From NCBI GenBank assembly GCA_963920635.1, contig OY987298.1:81291454-81355453 (forward strand): 64,000 bases of DNA, read 5' to 3'. The DNA is from Pseudeuparius sepicola. Its lineage: Eukaryota > Arthropoda > Insecta > Coleoptera > Anthribidae. Below the pieces are notes generated by a model. It saw only the letters and a program-made list of their open reading frames with translations. It did not search any database and was not told the origin of the DNA. Position 1 is the stretch's first letter. Each line of letters starts with the position of its first letter. Below, piece after piece: positions 10,725 through 23,400 of this stretch. The position numbers were made by a program, and so were the translations under genes.

Positions 10725-10915
10725 ATTTTTTATGGTGGTCACTTAATCTCCCAAATAGTAGAATGACCCTGAAGGAAAGGCCTTAATTTTTCACCATATT
10801 CATAGATGCTAGCGGCTCAGGCTGGGGGGCAAATATGTCAAAACAAAATAGGAAAAGGGTTCTGGAACCCTACACCCTACAGAACTTAATTATCACATCA
10901 TTTTTTTAGAACTTC
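10725..10915 (+). pseudogene. DIRS RNase H, N-terminal fragment
   Basis: Contains FIDASGSGWGA (about 10799-10834), the first catalytic Asp of DIRS-type RNase H, preceded by a WWSLNL stretch. The frame is broken before and after. The rest of the domain resumes about 3.2 kb downstream, after the tandem-repeat insertion. Confidence 0.6.
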
Positions 10916-11955
10916 TACACACAGAAAAATCTATTTTCAAAATAAAAATTTTAATTTTCTTAAAAATATTTAGTCAATTAAAAATTAATAATATCAACCT
11001 AAAGCAAAACGACATCTCATTGAAAAATTATAAAATTTTCACGGAATGTTGTCAAATCAAGAATCAGTTTTATTGACTCGAAACTACACTGAACTAATCT
11101 TGAATAAATTCTCTAATCACACTTTGAAATGTCTTTAGCTTCAAGAATAACATCCAACATCTAAATTTGAGAATAGCGTTATATTCATTTATCCATAATC
11201 CAAATTTGAGAATAACATTATATTCAAATAGATCAGACAGTTTCAATAATTGAATTAATAAGGGCATTGTCTTAAAAGAAACTGTTATTGTTAGTTTATA
11301 CTATATCCAAGTATGTAGGTACATCATTCATATCAAGGAAATGAAATTATTCAAGTATTCAACCAATAATAATTTTAGTTAGAGCGCGCGAGTACACCCC
11401 ACACCTCTCACTGAAGTTCACATTTGGGCAAGCGATGCCGTTCCATATACAGTAGTTTTTATTTTACGCGTCCTGCAGCAGACACTGTAGTTTAGTGCCG
11501 GCCATCGTGATCAGACAAAAACAGACAGTTCGAAAGGTCGACTAGTTCACGGTGTATAGTGCGTTGGTTATGTTATGTGATACTAATACACATATTTTCA
11601 TTATTTTGTGACATAGTAAGTTCTCTGTTGGGTTATCTATTTGTTCTTAAGATAATAATAATTATGATATTTATTGCCTTATAATTTTTAAAGTAAAATT
11701 TTATTATGTAAAAACTCTTTATTTCCTTTAGATATTGTCTTCTATTATACTTACCTGTTAAAATATTTTTAAGAAATGTCTATAAGTCTACGTAAAATCC
11801 TCGCAGTTGGGGCCAATAGTACAGGCTACCAGCAAAATTGGCAAATTTCGGCTGCTGCATTAAAACCTATGAGAATATTAAAATGTTCGTTTTAATTTTG
11901 TTTAATAATTACTTATTACCTATACATTTTAGGACCCGATGACAAAACTTCGAAG
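10916..11955. other. AT-rich insertion without recognised genes
   Basis: Lies between the DIRS RNase H fragment and the 635-bp tandem repeat. The sequence 11818-11866 is an inverted copy of the block at about 12070-12116 (motif TTTCGGCTGCTGCATTAAAA), so this segment probably holds the left arm of the repeat family that follows. A GC-richer island at about 11380-11560 has no recognised product. Confidence 0.4.
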
Positions 11956-13834
11956 TTATTTTCTGTTATCTATCATTTTGATATATTTTTAAATATTGAT
12001 TTGAAAAATTTATGGGCAATAATTAATTAATTATCAAACAAAATTTACAAACATTTTAATATTTTCGTAGCTTTTAATGCAGCAGCCGAAATTTGTAAAT
12101 TTTGCGGATAGCCTATACATTTGCCTCAATTGGGGGATTCTAGCTAGGCTTCAACTTGAAAGTACAATATTCTCAAAGTGAAGCTATATAGGCTACTTGA
12201 AACAAAATGCCTTATATTTAATAGAACTCTAAAAATCACTTATATCAAATATTTTTGAATATTGAAGTGACTCTTTTATATCTTCATTATGAATATAAAA
12301 TAGTTTGAGGTGAAACTATAAATATTATTAAAGAGAAAATTACATAAAAGCCAATTAAAATTTGATATTATTTTTATTTGAAGCAATACTTTTATCGAAG
12401 GAAATATACTATTTTCTTGGAAGCTACAAATATTCTTTTTTCATTGTGAAATTAAGATATTTTAGCTCATATGGGAAATTAAGTTACACTCATGTTAAAA
12501 TGTGTATATTCATTTCGAATATACTTTTCTTTGTGTGTAGCAGCCTTCAGGGGACTAAAACCCCTGTTAAAAGCGCGAGAATTGTAGCAGTTATTTTCTG
12601 TTATCTATCATTTTGATATATTTTTAAATATTGATTTGAAAAATGTATAGGCAATAATTAATTAATTATCAAACAAAATTTACAAACATTTTAATATTTT
12701 CGTAGCTTTTAATGCAGCAGCCGAAATTTGTAAATTTTGCGGATAGCCTATACATTGGCTTCAATTGGGGGATTCTAGCTAGGCTTCAACTTGAAAGTAC
12801 AATATTCTCAAAGTGAAGCTATATAGGCTACTTGAAACAAAATGCCTTATATTTAATAGAACTCTAAAAATCACTTATATCAAATATTTTTGAATATTGA
12901 AGTGACTCTTTTATATCTTCATTATGAATATAAAATAGTTTGAGGTGAAACTATAAATATTATTAAAGAGAAAATTACATAAAAGCCAATTAAAATTTGA
13001 TATTATTTTTATTTGAAGCAATACTTTTATCGAAGGAAATATACTATTTTCTTGGAAGCTACAAATATTCTTTTTTCATTGTGAAATTAAGATATTTTAG
13101 CTCATATGGGAAATTAAGTTACACTCATGTTAAAATGTGTATATTCATTTCGAATATACTTTTCTTTGTGTGTAGCAGCCTTCAGGGGACTAAAACCCCT
13201 GTTAAAAGCGCGAGAATTGTAGCAGTTATTTTCTGTTATCTATCATTTTGATATATTTTTAAATATTGATTTGAAAAATGTATAGGCAATAATTAATTAA
13301 TTATCAAACAAAATTTACAAACATTTTAATATTTTCGTAGCTTTTAATGCAGCAGCCGAAATTTGTAAATTTTGCGGATAGCCTATACATTGGCTTCAAT
13401 TGGGGGATTCTAGCTAGGCTTCAACTTGAAAGTACAATATTCTCAAAGTGAAGCTATATAGGCTACTTGAAACAAAATGCCTTATATTTAATAGAACTCT
13501 AAAAATCACTTATATCAAATATTTTTGAATATTGAAGTGACTCTTATATATCTTCATTATGAATATAAAATAGTTTGAGGTGAAAGAAGAAGAAGAAGAA
13601 GAATTTGATATTATTTTTATTTGAAGCAATACTTTTATCGAAGGAAATATACTATTTTCTTGGAAGCTACAAATATTATTTTTTCATTGTGAAATTAAGA
13701 TATTTTAGCTCATATGGGAAATTAAGTTACACTCATGTTAAAATATGTATATTCATTTCGAATATACTTTTCTTTGTGTGTAGCAGCCTTCAGGGGACTA
13801 AAACCCTTGTTAAAAGCGCGAGAATTGTAGCATA
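11956..13834. repeat. Three tandem copies of a 635-bp repeat
   Basis: Copies begin at 11956, 12591 and 13226 with TTATTTTCTGTTATCTATC. Copies 1 and 2 differ at very few bases. Copy 3 is shorter because about 45 bp are replaced by a (GAA)n run at 13586-13602. Each unit ends with a hairpin (CAGGGG, 7-nt loop, CCCCTG) about 25 bp before the next copy. A frame of about 84 codons recurs in each copy but has no protein-like features. Head-to-tail copies with a 3' hairpin suggest a Helitron-like or satellite origin; this is only inference. Confidence 0.8.
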
Positions 13835-14140
13835 TTATTGGAAATAGATAATGGTTACGTTTAAGGCTCCCAATTGCAGCGCTTTCTACTTTCGTTTGCT
13901 GGCGCTAGCATTTCGTTAAACGGCTATTTTATGACAGTAAAGCTAGCGCCCGAAATATCGAGATGTAAAAATAAATTAAGCTCAAACACAGCATCAAAAA
14001 GTAAATCACGAAATCGAAATTTTACAATGGATTTTACCACACCGAAATAACATAAACAAAGTCAATAAAGGGAACTGACAGAACAAAGTAAGGTTAGAAC
14101 AAACCCCGTATAGCAACCACAGGCGCAAGCATGTAACCGC

Positions 14141-15669
14141 TTGCAAGCGATTGCAATCGCTTTGTCGTCTTAAACGCACCCAATGTCACCGCAGTCACCT
14201 ATATAAACCGAATGGGGGGTATAAAATTCCAAAATTGAACGAGATAACGCAACAAATATGGAAATGGTGCGAAAAGCGTAAAATCATGATTTTTGCATCA
14301 TACATAAACACCAAAGAAAACATACTAGCAGACAAAGAATCTCGTCAGGAAAATATTGAAACGGAGTAATCTCTACATCCCACTGTTTAATAAAATCAAA
14401 ACAATTTTGGCATTCCACAAATCGATCTGTTTGCTTCATATGCAAATAAAAAATGCGAAACCTTTATTTGTTGGCATCCCGACCCAGAGTCCAGGGGTGT
14501 TGATGCCTTCACATTTACCAGGTCTAAAATGTACTTATACGCTTTTCCGCCTTTTACTTATCTAGAGTAATTAAAAAATAATATTAATAATAATAAACTG
14601 ACAACGCAGAAATCATTGTCGTATTCCCAATTTGGAAATCACAACCCCGGTATCCAATAATAGATCAACTCATGCTCTTCAAACCGATCATATTCCCCCC
14701 ACACCGCTTATTGCTGTTACCTCCTTTCAGGAAACCAATCTCCATGTGGCAAAACTTTACCCTGGGAGCCGCAGTATTATCAAAGTCTAGAGTAGACTTT
14801 GGTATTATCCGCCAAGCATACCTAAAAAGGGGAGTTTCTAGAGAATGCCATCGATGTATTACTATCATCATTAGCTGACAGTACCTTAAAACAGTACAAT
14901 GTAATTTATGAAAAATTGTGGCCATACTGTAAAAATACCGATGTTTTTGCAGCCACACCAAATAAAATAATCGATTTTCTAAATAAGGAATTGGCCCAGG
15001 GTGGGAACTACAATGGCCTCAATCAACACAAGTTTGCTCTAAATATTCTCCTGCAAACCACCGATCATCCAACGATAACTAGATTCATGAAAGGAGTTTA
15101 GAATGAGGCCAGTGTTCCCCAGATACAATGAAATCTGGGATCCCAGCCCAGTCCCTCGCACCAAGTGACTCCCCCTTATTGTTTTGCTAGCTCTCATCTC
15201 CAGCCACAAAATTCAAATACTGACAAAATTAGATTAAACAATATCACTTATTTTGAAGATCGATTGGTAATATATATTACCGATATCATAAAAACCTCAA
15301 AACCTGGAATATGCGAACCTAAAATAATAATACCTTATTTTCATGAGAAACCGAATTCATGTTTAGCATCACTGTTAAAATATTACATAACCGTAACTAA
15401 AGACAGCAGACGCGGGCATGATCAGTTATTACTCACCATTTAAAAAAAAACACATACCTAACCCAGCTACGGCACAAATCGTGTCAAAATGGATCAAAAA
15501 AGGCCTTACAATAGCTGGTGTAGATACAACTATCTTTAAATCGCATAGTACCCGCCATGCTTACACCTCGGCAGCTTTCAAAAGAGACCTAACTATTGAA
15601 AATATTAAACGTACAGTGGAATGGACTGAAATTCAAATACGTTTATAAAATTCTATAATAGACCCATAA
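14141..15669 (+). pseudogene. DIRS RNase H C-terminus and tyrosine recombinase (broken)
   Basis: 14200-14370 reads YINRMGGIKFPKLNE, then IWKWCEKRKIMIFASYI and NILADKESR, the DIRS RNase H end. 14377-14560 carries the DIRS linker (QIDLFAS, DAFTFTRS, FPPF). The tyrosine recombinase spans about 14800-15669: an N-terminal core-binding part (KQYNVIYEKLWPYC), an LNNITYF...IIKTSKPG core, and the HxxR box HSTRHAYTSAAF (about 15542). A FYNRP remnant follows at 15651, which would hold the catalytic Tyr but is out of frame. The first catalytic Arg appears lost. Several frames are needed, so it is inactive. Confidence 0.78.
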
Positions 15670-16048
15670 TTACAAACTCACAGTTCGCAAACATTCCAAT
15701 AAATAACTTAGAAAATACAGAGTGGCGCAATACTTAAAATTACAACCACAGAAATAATAGTATTATACCTATATACTACTTTATTAAAATATACAATATA
15801 CATTACCAAATATTTAGTTACGTAAGAATTTATAAAATACGGTCTACAAATAGTGTTAAATTATCTTGTGAATTTGGTTCCAGTGATTCACATGTAGATC
15901 ACATACATGGTGTTCTACATTGTATTGGGTAAGCTGTGTTTATATAATAAACAATTTCGTTGCGAATACGTGACGAGTTTCATTTCGCAAGTCACGCACA
16001 CAAGGCGAAGCCAAAGAAACACCTCAGATCGCACCAAACTTTCAACAT

Positions 16049-16160
16049 CTACAGTGTGTTCTCGAGGACGGGGCCATCGACGTATAATTAGAGGTTAAAC
16101 GACTTACCTGTAAGGAAGTTCAATCCTCAATTATACGAGATGGCCCCGTACGAAGAGATC
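16049..16160 (+). repeat. Internal complementary region of the DIRS element
   Basis: The first half (16049-16086) is the reverse complement of the extreme left end of the element. The second half (about 16081-16160) is the reverse complement of the extreme right end. This fused arrangement is the hallmark of the DIRS-1 internal complementary region, thought to template circle formation during replication. The join is at or near ATAATTA. Confidence 0.72.
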
Positions 16161-16217
16161 GGCCCCACCCGCCACTATTCATCCCCAAAATACTGCGATC
16201 TGAGGGGCAACATAATG

Positions 16218-16393
16218 AATATCAGGCGGGCGCGGGGATATCGATACGGCGGGTTACCAAACACTTTTTTCTATAAACATACGCGACAAAAAGAGCACAG
16301 AAACATAAACTACAGTGTGATCTCTTCGGACGGGGCCATCTCGTATAATTGAGGATTGAACTTCCTTACAGGTAAGTCGTTTAACCTCTAATT
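16218..16393 (+). repeat. Right inverted terminal repeat of the DIRS element
   Basis: It pairs with the left terminal repeat and runs on for about 45 bp (to TTAACCTCTAATTATA). That outer extension is complementary to the internal region at 16081-16160. Confidence 0.72.
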
Positions 16394-16935
16394 ATAAACT
16401 TATAAATCATAATTACCTACACATAGGTACATCTTAAGGGAAACCATCACATCAACAGACTTTTACAATGTGTCTTTCTACGTTTGCAAGTACAACATTT
16501 ATTTATTTTTGTAGCACATTTAGTAACAAATCAAAAATATTTGTAAGCTTGCAGTCCTGTGTAGAAGCTCTCTGTTAACAATAAATCACTAACAATTTTC
16601 ATGTTAGTTACTGGTGGAAAATCGACAGCAGTATAGGAGAAATCATTCTCCATTGTATTTATTTTGACACGGGTTTTGCGTACTGTTTTGAAAAAGAAAA
16701 ATCGCGTATTTTGTACATTGAAAACAATTGTTAATGTTTACTTGTATTAACAGTTGTAAAAAAAAACAAGTTTTTGACTGGCAATGGAATCTGTATAAAT
16801 TTTAAAATTCATTAGTACGTAATAGTGAATTTCATAATTTTACACAAATTCTAAATTATTATCATATAGAGATTGAAATACTAACAGTCTTATGGACTTC
16901 TATCCCCTCCTAACTCATTTAGTTCCTTCAAAATA
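16394..16935. other. Unassigned AT-rich spacer
   Basis: Lies between the DIRS right end and the first recognisable LINE codons. It may include 5' untranslated or decayed ORF1 sequence of the LINE, but I see no supporting motif. Confidence 0.4.
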
Positions 16936-17265
16936 ATGCCAAAATTGAATTCCTCAACCATTGTTTATATTGGCTGGAAGAGGTGCGGTGTTGCGGATCA
17001 CCTAAATGTTATTCAGTGTCGCAAGTGTTGTGTGTTTGGTCACCATGAAAGTAGCTGTAGAAACGAAAATATTTCCTGTCTGAAATGTTCAGATAACCAT
17101 CCTTTCAAAGATTGTAAATCTGTCATAGCTAGGTGTATAAACTGTTCAAACTATAACACCAAATATCGTGCCAAACTAGCGGTAGATCATTCAGCTAGCG
17201 ATAAAGCTTGCCCGGTTTATGAAACTTTCTTACAAAATCTTAAGGATAGGATAGATTATGGATAA
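16936..17265 (+). pseudogene. LINE ORF1 C-terminal zinc-knuckle fragment
   Basis: The 109 residues include successive Cys/His clusters: CRKCCVFGHHESSC (CX2CX4HX4C), a second CLKCSDNHPFKDC and a third CINC. These form the nucleic-acid-binding triple knuckle common in ORF1 of Jockey- and I-type LINEs. The chaperone N-terminus is missing. The stop TAA overlaps the probable ORF2 start (ATGGATAA at 17258-17265), an arrangement typical of coupled LINE ORFs. Confidence 0.72.
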
Positions 17266-20224
17266 CAATTTGGAATGTGTTACCAGAATAGGACATTTAA
17301 ATGTACTCATGTCTGACTTTCAAGCTGTGATAGATGTTGTGTAAAGATGGAGAAGTTTGATATTTTTGCTGTTAGCGAGACATGGCTCTCCCAGGATATT
17401 CCCGATGATCTTGTATGTATTGAAGATTATAAATTTCTGCGCTGTGATAGGGGATCGCGTGGAGGTGGTGTTGGAATTTATGTCCTGAGCGGCCTCCACG
17501 TTGAGACTGTAAATATTGGTGCTGATATTGGTAACTGTTTGGAAAATCTTTGGGTAAAAGTAACTATTCATAAACTTGTACTGCTTGTGGGCATCTTATA
17601 TAGACCACCGTCGCAAAATATTTTGGAATGTGTAAATGTGCTGGATAATTTGTTGCCGGATGTTCTGAGCAGGTTTGATAATGTAGTCGTTTTGGGTGAT
17701 TTGAACGTAAACTTGTTAAATCCTGATAATGTCCTTTCCCCATGCTTTGAAGTGGTTGGGTTTGAGCAGCTCGTTACATCACCGACCAGAGTAACACAAA
17801 ACACCGCTTCTCTTCTGGATCCGGTTTTTACAAATCAACCTCAGAATTTCAGTGAATGTATAGTGTTGAATGCAGATCATATATCTGCTCATAGGTTGGT
17901 CACATGTTGTCTGAAGTTTGCCACCGTTAAACGAAAACAAAAATATGTAAAAATAAGAGATTTCAGCAAATTTAAAGAGGATGACTTTTTGTCTGATATT
18001 TTTTCTTCTAACATTGATGACTTATTTCTTATGCATAACATCGACAAAAAAGTAGAATATCTAACAAACATTCTTGTCAAAACATATGACAACCATGCTC
18101 CAGTCAGGGTGTTGCGGGTGAGTAAACCGCCAGCACCGTGGCTTAGCAGTGGCTTAAAGAAATTTTTAAAAGAAAAAGACCGTGCGTATACTACTTATAA
18201 AGCAAATAAGACAGCAGATAAACTACACAAATTTAAAATAATTAGAAATTTGGCTTTATCAAAGATAAGGAAGGCAAAGAGAGCGTACCTGGATTTCTTG
18301 ACGGAGCAAAAAAATTCAAAAAATTTATGGGATGGTCTGAAAGATTTAAATATAAATTTTAGAGGTAAGCCTTCTCTACCTGAACACTTAAGTGACCCCA
18401 ATACAATAAATGATTACTTTATGTCTGTTTACAGTGTGGAAGATGTCCCGGCGGCTACGTGTAGTTTTTACTATAATAATAGGCTCAATCCGCTAAATTC
18501 TTTCTCCTTAAAAATTGCAGAACCGTATGCAGTATTGGAAGCAATAAAAAAATTAAAGTCAGACGCCAGAGGAATCGATGGCCTAACACTAACAATGATA
18601 AAAGTAAGTTTGCCTGGGACATTTCCTCACATGCTCCATATCTTGAATGTGTGCTTAGAGACGGGTTACTTTCCGAAATTTTGGAAAAAAGCATTGGTTT
18701 TACCCATTCCAAAGAAATCAAATCCAAGTATCGTAGCAGATCTTAGACCTATAAGTTTATTACCAGTTCTCTCCAAAATATTGGAAAAAATTGTTCAGTT
18801 GCAGGTCACCACCTATGTAGAGACATTCAACATAATTCCTTCAAATCAGTCTGGCTTTAGAAAGTATTACAACACAACTTCTGCATTGTTAAATCTGTGT
18901 GACAATATATTTCGAGCCCTGGACAAAAAGTTGGCAGTCGCGCTGATATCCCTTGATTGCTCAAAAGCTTTTGATAAGATTAACCATCAATTACTATGTT
19001 CAAAATTACGGTATATAGGATTTGACGATCTTGCCGTTTCTTTCTTTCTGAGCTATTTAGATAACCGATCTCAATGTGTTTCACTAAATGAAAAGGTATC
19101 AGAGGTGACTTCCATACCATCTGGGGTGCCACAAGGGTCCATTCTCGGGCCACTATTATTTTTAATATATACATTTGATTTGCCTTTTGCCGCTAACTAT
19201 TCTGACATCCAATCCTTCGCTGATGATACCCAGATAATGCATTGTTTTGATGTGGATGATGCCCAAAATGCTGTTCAAACCTTACAGGAAGATGTAAATG
19301 GGGTCTGCAGGTACTCGGCTAGCCACAACTTAAGCATCAATCCTGATAAGACAAAAATTGTTTTATTTTGTTCAGACACCAAGAGGGGGGACGTTGCGGA
19401 CCTTGTTCGGATAAGTATTGATGATGTGTCACTGCATCATAGTACAAATGCAAAGATATTGGGTGTTGATGTGGACACAAAGCTCAGATTTGCTAAACAC
19501 GTAAATCAGTTAACACAAAAAACGTATTTGCGTTTGCGAACTATATACGCACACCGTTATCTTCTAAATTATAAACTAAGGAAAAAGTTGTGCGAAATGT
19601 TAATAACATCTGTGCTTAGTTATTGTAACATTTTATATTTTCCATGCTTAGATCATCGGACGAAAAATAGGCTTCAAATTATCCAAAACAACTGTGTGCG
19701 TTTGATTTTTGGCCTTAGACGGTTTGACCATGTCTCCAGAAAATATAAAGAACTAAAGAAGATTAGAGGATATGGTAAAATATAATTTTCTTGTTTTTGT
19801 ACATAAATGGAAAATATCCTCGAAACCTGAGTATCTTAGGGAAAGGCTCTTATTCAATAACGAAATCCATGACAGAGCAATAGGAGACAAAATTCTTATA
19901 AGAACACCTCAACATAGTACAACTTTGTTCCATCGTAGTTTTTCTTATAACGCAGCTGCATTATATAATTCCATAGATAATATATATAAAAAAAATGTCT
20001 CTGTCGTGTTTTCGTCGGCACATAAAAAACTGGCTGCTTGCCGGTTAGAAATACTTGTTTGTTGTTTGTTTTCGATTATTTTCGTTGTAATCTTTATATA
20101 TATGGTTTTTTTTCGATTTTGGGTTTGTGAATTGGGAGCCACTATGTTGTGGAACATTTCAAATAAGATTGATTTAAATTTTTTTTTGTTCGTTTGTTAT
20201 ATTTACTATTTAAATTCTGACTAG
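17258..20224 (+). pseudogene. LINE ORF2: endonuclease and reverse transcriptase
   Basis: ORF2 probably starts at 17258. It meets a stop at about 17342 and resumes in another frame as the 812-residue ORF 17347-19785. The endonuclease shows ETWL (residue 11), GDLNVNLL (117) and DHISAHR (177). The reverse transcriptase shows PISLLPVLSKI, AFDKINHQLL (about 541), GVPQGSILGPLLFLIY and the catalytic FADD (about 624). The last domain continues, shifted, in 19772-20224 with PEYLRERLLF and a SFSYNAAALYNSI block, as in Jockey/CR1-type ends. It would nick target DNA and prime reverse transcription there. Two frameshifts make this copy defective. Confidence 0.85.
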
Positions 20225-20344
20225 AACAACTTATCAATGACTGGAATGGTTAAGTGTAAGAGTAGCTGTGGCTAAACTTCGCCATTTCAGTCCCACTCTT
20301 GCTGTACATGCAATGTAAATGTATGTGTGTATTGAATAAAGTCG

Positions 20345-20360
20345 TTATTATTATTATTAT
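20345..20360. repeat. (TTA)n microsatellite: LINE tail and R4 target site
   Basis: Sixteen bases of TTA repeat form the 3' tail of the plus-strand LINE. They lie directly against the 3' end of the minus-strand R4-type element. A matching repeat flanks the R4 5' end at 24654-24666. Confidence 0.85.
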
Positions 20361-20478
20361 CTCGACTTAGCCAAAAGGCATTCGCACTCCCTCTACGGGG
20401 AACATTCACTCAGATCCCGGGTATCCCGGATACCAAAAGGATCTGGCTCGGACGAGACCCTTGCCATGTTATCGGGCC

Positions 20479-23400
20479 TTAGGTGACATTGATGTTGTTG
20501 GACGTTCCTGTACTCCCCATGAATTTCCTGACGGTTCGGGCTGTCGCAAGTAGTACCGCTTTCTGCATGGACCTGTAAAGACTATCAGTTAGACCCAGCT
20601 CCTTGATGTTTCTGAGCAAACTTTTTGGTATAACACCAGTTGTTGACATGATGATTGGAATCGTCTGGACGTTCTCCATTTCCCATTGCCTTCTAATTCG
20701 TTCTTCTAAATCTCTGTACTTCGCGATCTTCTCGACTTGATTCACACGCAGGTTGTTGTTGTTCGGGATGGCCACATCAATCAGAGTTGTCTGCCTAGAA
20801 ATTTTATCAACTATTATAAGGTCCGGTCTGTTATGGGCAACTCGTTGATCTGTCAGAACTGTACGATCCCAGTACATCTTGTAGTTGCTGTTTTCAAGAA
20901 CAGGCTCAGGTGTGTAGTTGTAATATGGGACCCTCTCTGCCTGCACAAGCAGCAGCTTTTCCGCCAGTTCCTGGTGCAAGATCTTGGCAACCGAATCGTG
21001 TCGTTCCTTATATTCCGTTGATGCGAACATCTGACATCCTCCTGTTATGTGCTGGATTGTTTCTGAAGTTGGGCACCCGTATCTGCATCTGTCATCCACT
21101 ACCGATGCATCTCCTCCAATGAATTTTAGGTAGTTGCGAGTTGGTATAACCTGATCTTGTATGGCCAGTAGGAAGCCTTCAGTCTCGGGGAACATTCGTC
21201 CCGAGGTCAGCCAATAGTTCGACGCTAACTTGTCGACATGTTCCTGGTTAACCTCATTAGGATGCCTCCCGTGCAGCGGCTTCCCCAACCACCTCTGTAG
21301 TTTATCGTTGTCGGTTCGGTGGTGATTTTGACGCTCGTGTTCCGTCAGACGTAGCGGTGTTGAGACGTCTGCTCCGCATATAGCCCTATGTAGTGTGGAG
21401 CTGTTGGCCTGCCTGTAGAAATAATTACGCAGATTTAATATTTGTTGGTCCAATTGCTTGCTGAGATCTGCCAATCCTCTTCCTCCTAGTTGACGTGGCA
21501 GAGTTGTTCTTTCTACGGCGCTACGGGGATGATGTTTATGAGCTTTTGTCAGTAGTGTCCTAACTTTTCGTTGCAGGTTGTTGATGTCCGTGTTGGTCCA
21601 ATTCACTATTCCGAACGAATAGCTGAGTACAGAGCACGCATACGTGTTCAGGGCCTTAAATAAATTCCTGCTGTTAAGATCAGTTCGCACTACTTGTCTT
21701 ACTCTCTTGATGAATTCATTCGTTAAATCAGTCTTCATTGTTCGATGGTCTATCCTTTGAGCTTGTTTCATCCCGAGATACTTGTATGTATCTCCCTTGC
21801 TCATTGCTTCGATCTCCTGGCCGTCCTGCATCTCGTGTGCGCTTTGTTCGAGCTTTCCCCGGATGATATTAAGGGTGCGGCACTTGTCCAGTCCAAACAG
21901 CATTCCGATGTCCCTGGAGAACTCCTCTACAATTTTAAGCATTTGCGTTAGTTGGTTTTTGGTTGCGGCGATCAGTTTTAAATCATCCATATATAATAGG
22001 TGATTCAACTTGATCGCTTCTGCGTTGTTGCTTTTGATAGCGAAGCTGTATTTTGTAGAGTTCAACCGATGTGATAGAGGGTTCATCGCCATGCAGAACC
22101 ACAGTGGACTGAGTGAATCTCCTTGAAAAATCCCTCTTCGGATGTTGATTGTGTCGGTCTCGATGTTACTGTCTGCGGTTCTGAGTTGTATCTTAGTGGT
22201 TGTCATAACGTGTTCTAAAAAGGAAACTGTATGATGATCTATTTTATACAGCTTTAAGATACCTGTGAGCCAGTCGTGAGGTACGGAATCAAATGCTTTT
22301 TTGTAGTCCACATAAGCCATGTGGAGGTTTCGTTGCTTGGAATGAGCCTGGTTGCAGATGACAGAGTCTATGATGAGTTGCTCTTTGCATCCCATTGCGC
22401 CCTTCGAGCAGCCCTTCTGCTGCATTGCAATGATGTTGTTCCGCTCGCAGTGAGCATATATTCGCTGCGTAAGGCAAGATGTGATTATCTTGTACAGCGT
22501 AGGCAAGCAGGTTATTGGGCGGTACTTGGCAGGGTTATCCGTATTCCTCTGGTCTTTTGGTAACAGGTAGGTTGCACCCTGTGTAAGAAACAATGGCATT
22601 TTCAGAGGATCGAGCAAGACTTCATTAATTAAGGTAGTTATCTGTTCATGCGTGCACCACAACTTCTTAATCCAATAATTTTGGAGATGATCTGGACCTG
22701 GTGCCTTCCAGTTGTGGGAATTCTTGATGACATCGGAGACCTCAGCGGTTGTGAATTGCTCGTGTTGCATCTGGCTATAGTTCCGGCCCATCTCGCGTTC
22801 TTCGCTGATCCAGCTTGCACTGACATTGTATGGACCTGGTGTGGCAAGTTGATTTCTCCAGAAACCGTCAACCTGTTCTCTGCTAGGGTAACTCGCATTT
22901 GTGGCATCGGCGCTAGAATTAAAAGCACGGTAGAAACCCTTTTCTGATCGTTCAAAGAGTTTGTTGTCTCGTTTCCTGTTGTTACTAGCCTTGTATCTCC
23001 TCAGACGCCCTGCGAAAACAGAAAGTTTTTGTTTTAATGTGTCAAGACATTGTTGAGCAGTGATGTTCGCGGGGTCATGCCGAGAATGCATTTGGGTGCG
23101 GCTCATTATTGCCTGCACCGCCCTCTGGATCCTTCTAGTTCTAACTCCTCTGATATATTCCGTCACTTGTCCTATGTCTTTACGGAGACTCTCGATCTTC
23201 CGATTTAGTCGCATTTCCCATTGAGCCATTCGTGGTTCTGGTCTTGCACGATTCAACTCTTGGGCCGTTCGGATCTTGGCACCCATTACAGTGGTGACTG
23301 CCGTTGCGGCACAGTAGATTAACATGTGCATACGTTCTAATGTTGGTGTCACTGAAACATAGTTTGGTAAAATTCGTGTGTTCATAAGATCGAGCACGAT

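Larger units (their letters stand above)
8835..16393 (+). mobile_element. DIRS-type tyrosine-recombinase retrotransposon, decayed and interrupted
   Basis: DIRS elements encode Gag, reverse transcriptase/RNase H and a tyrosine recombinase in place of integrase, and end in inverted rather than direct repeats. Here the left end (8835-8963) and right end (16218-16393) are inverted copies, and a segment at 16049-16160 is complementary to both outer ends. Between them in plus orientation lie RT motifs (9268-10103), RNase H (10725-10915 and 14141-14370), the DIRS linker with FPPF and a tyrosine recombinase (14800-15669). A 150-bp tandem repeat and a 635-bp tandem repeat interrupt it. Many frameshifts show it is dead. 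Confidence 0.82.
16936..20360 (+). mobile_element. Jockey/CR1-superclade non-LTR retrotransposon with TTA-repeat tail
   Basis: Contains a zinc-knuckle ORF1 end, an apurinic-type endonuclease and reverse transcriptase ORF2, an AATAAA signal (20335-20340) and a (TTA)n tail at 20345-20360. ORF1 lacks its N-terminal half, so the copy is probably 5' truncated near 16.9 kb. Two frameshifts interrupt ORF2. The tail is directly followed by the 3' end of an R4-type LINE. Confidence 0.8.

Noticed and set aside
12362..13847. An 84-codon frame repeated three times as a possible gene family
   Set aside because: It exists only because the 635-bp unit is tandemly repeated. Composition is that of translated AT-rich DNA and there is no domain.
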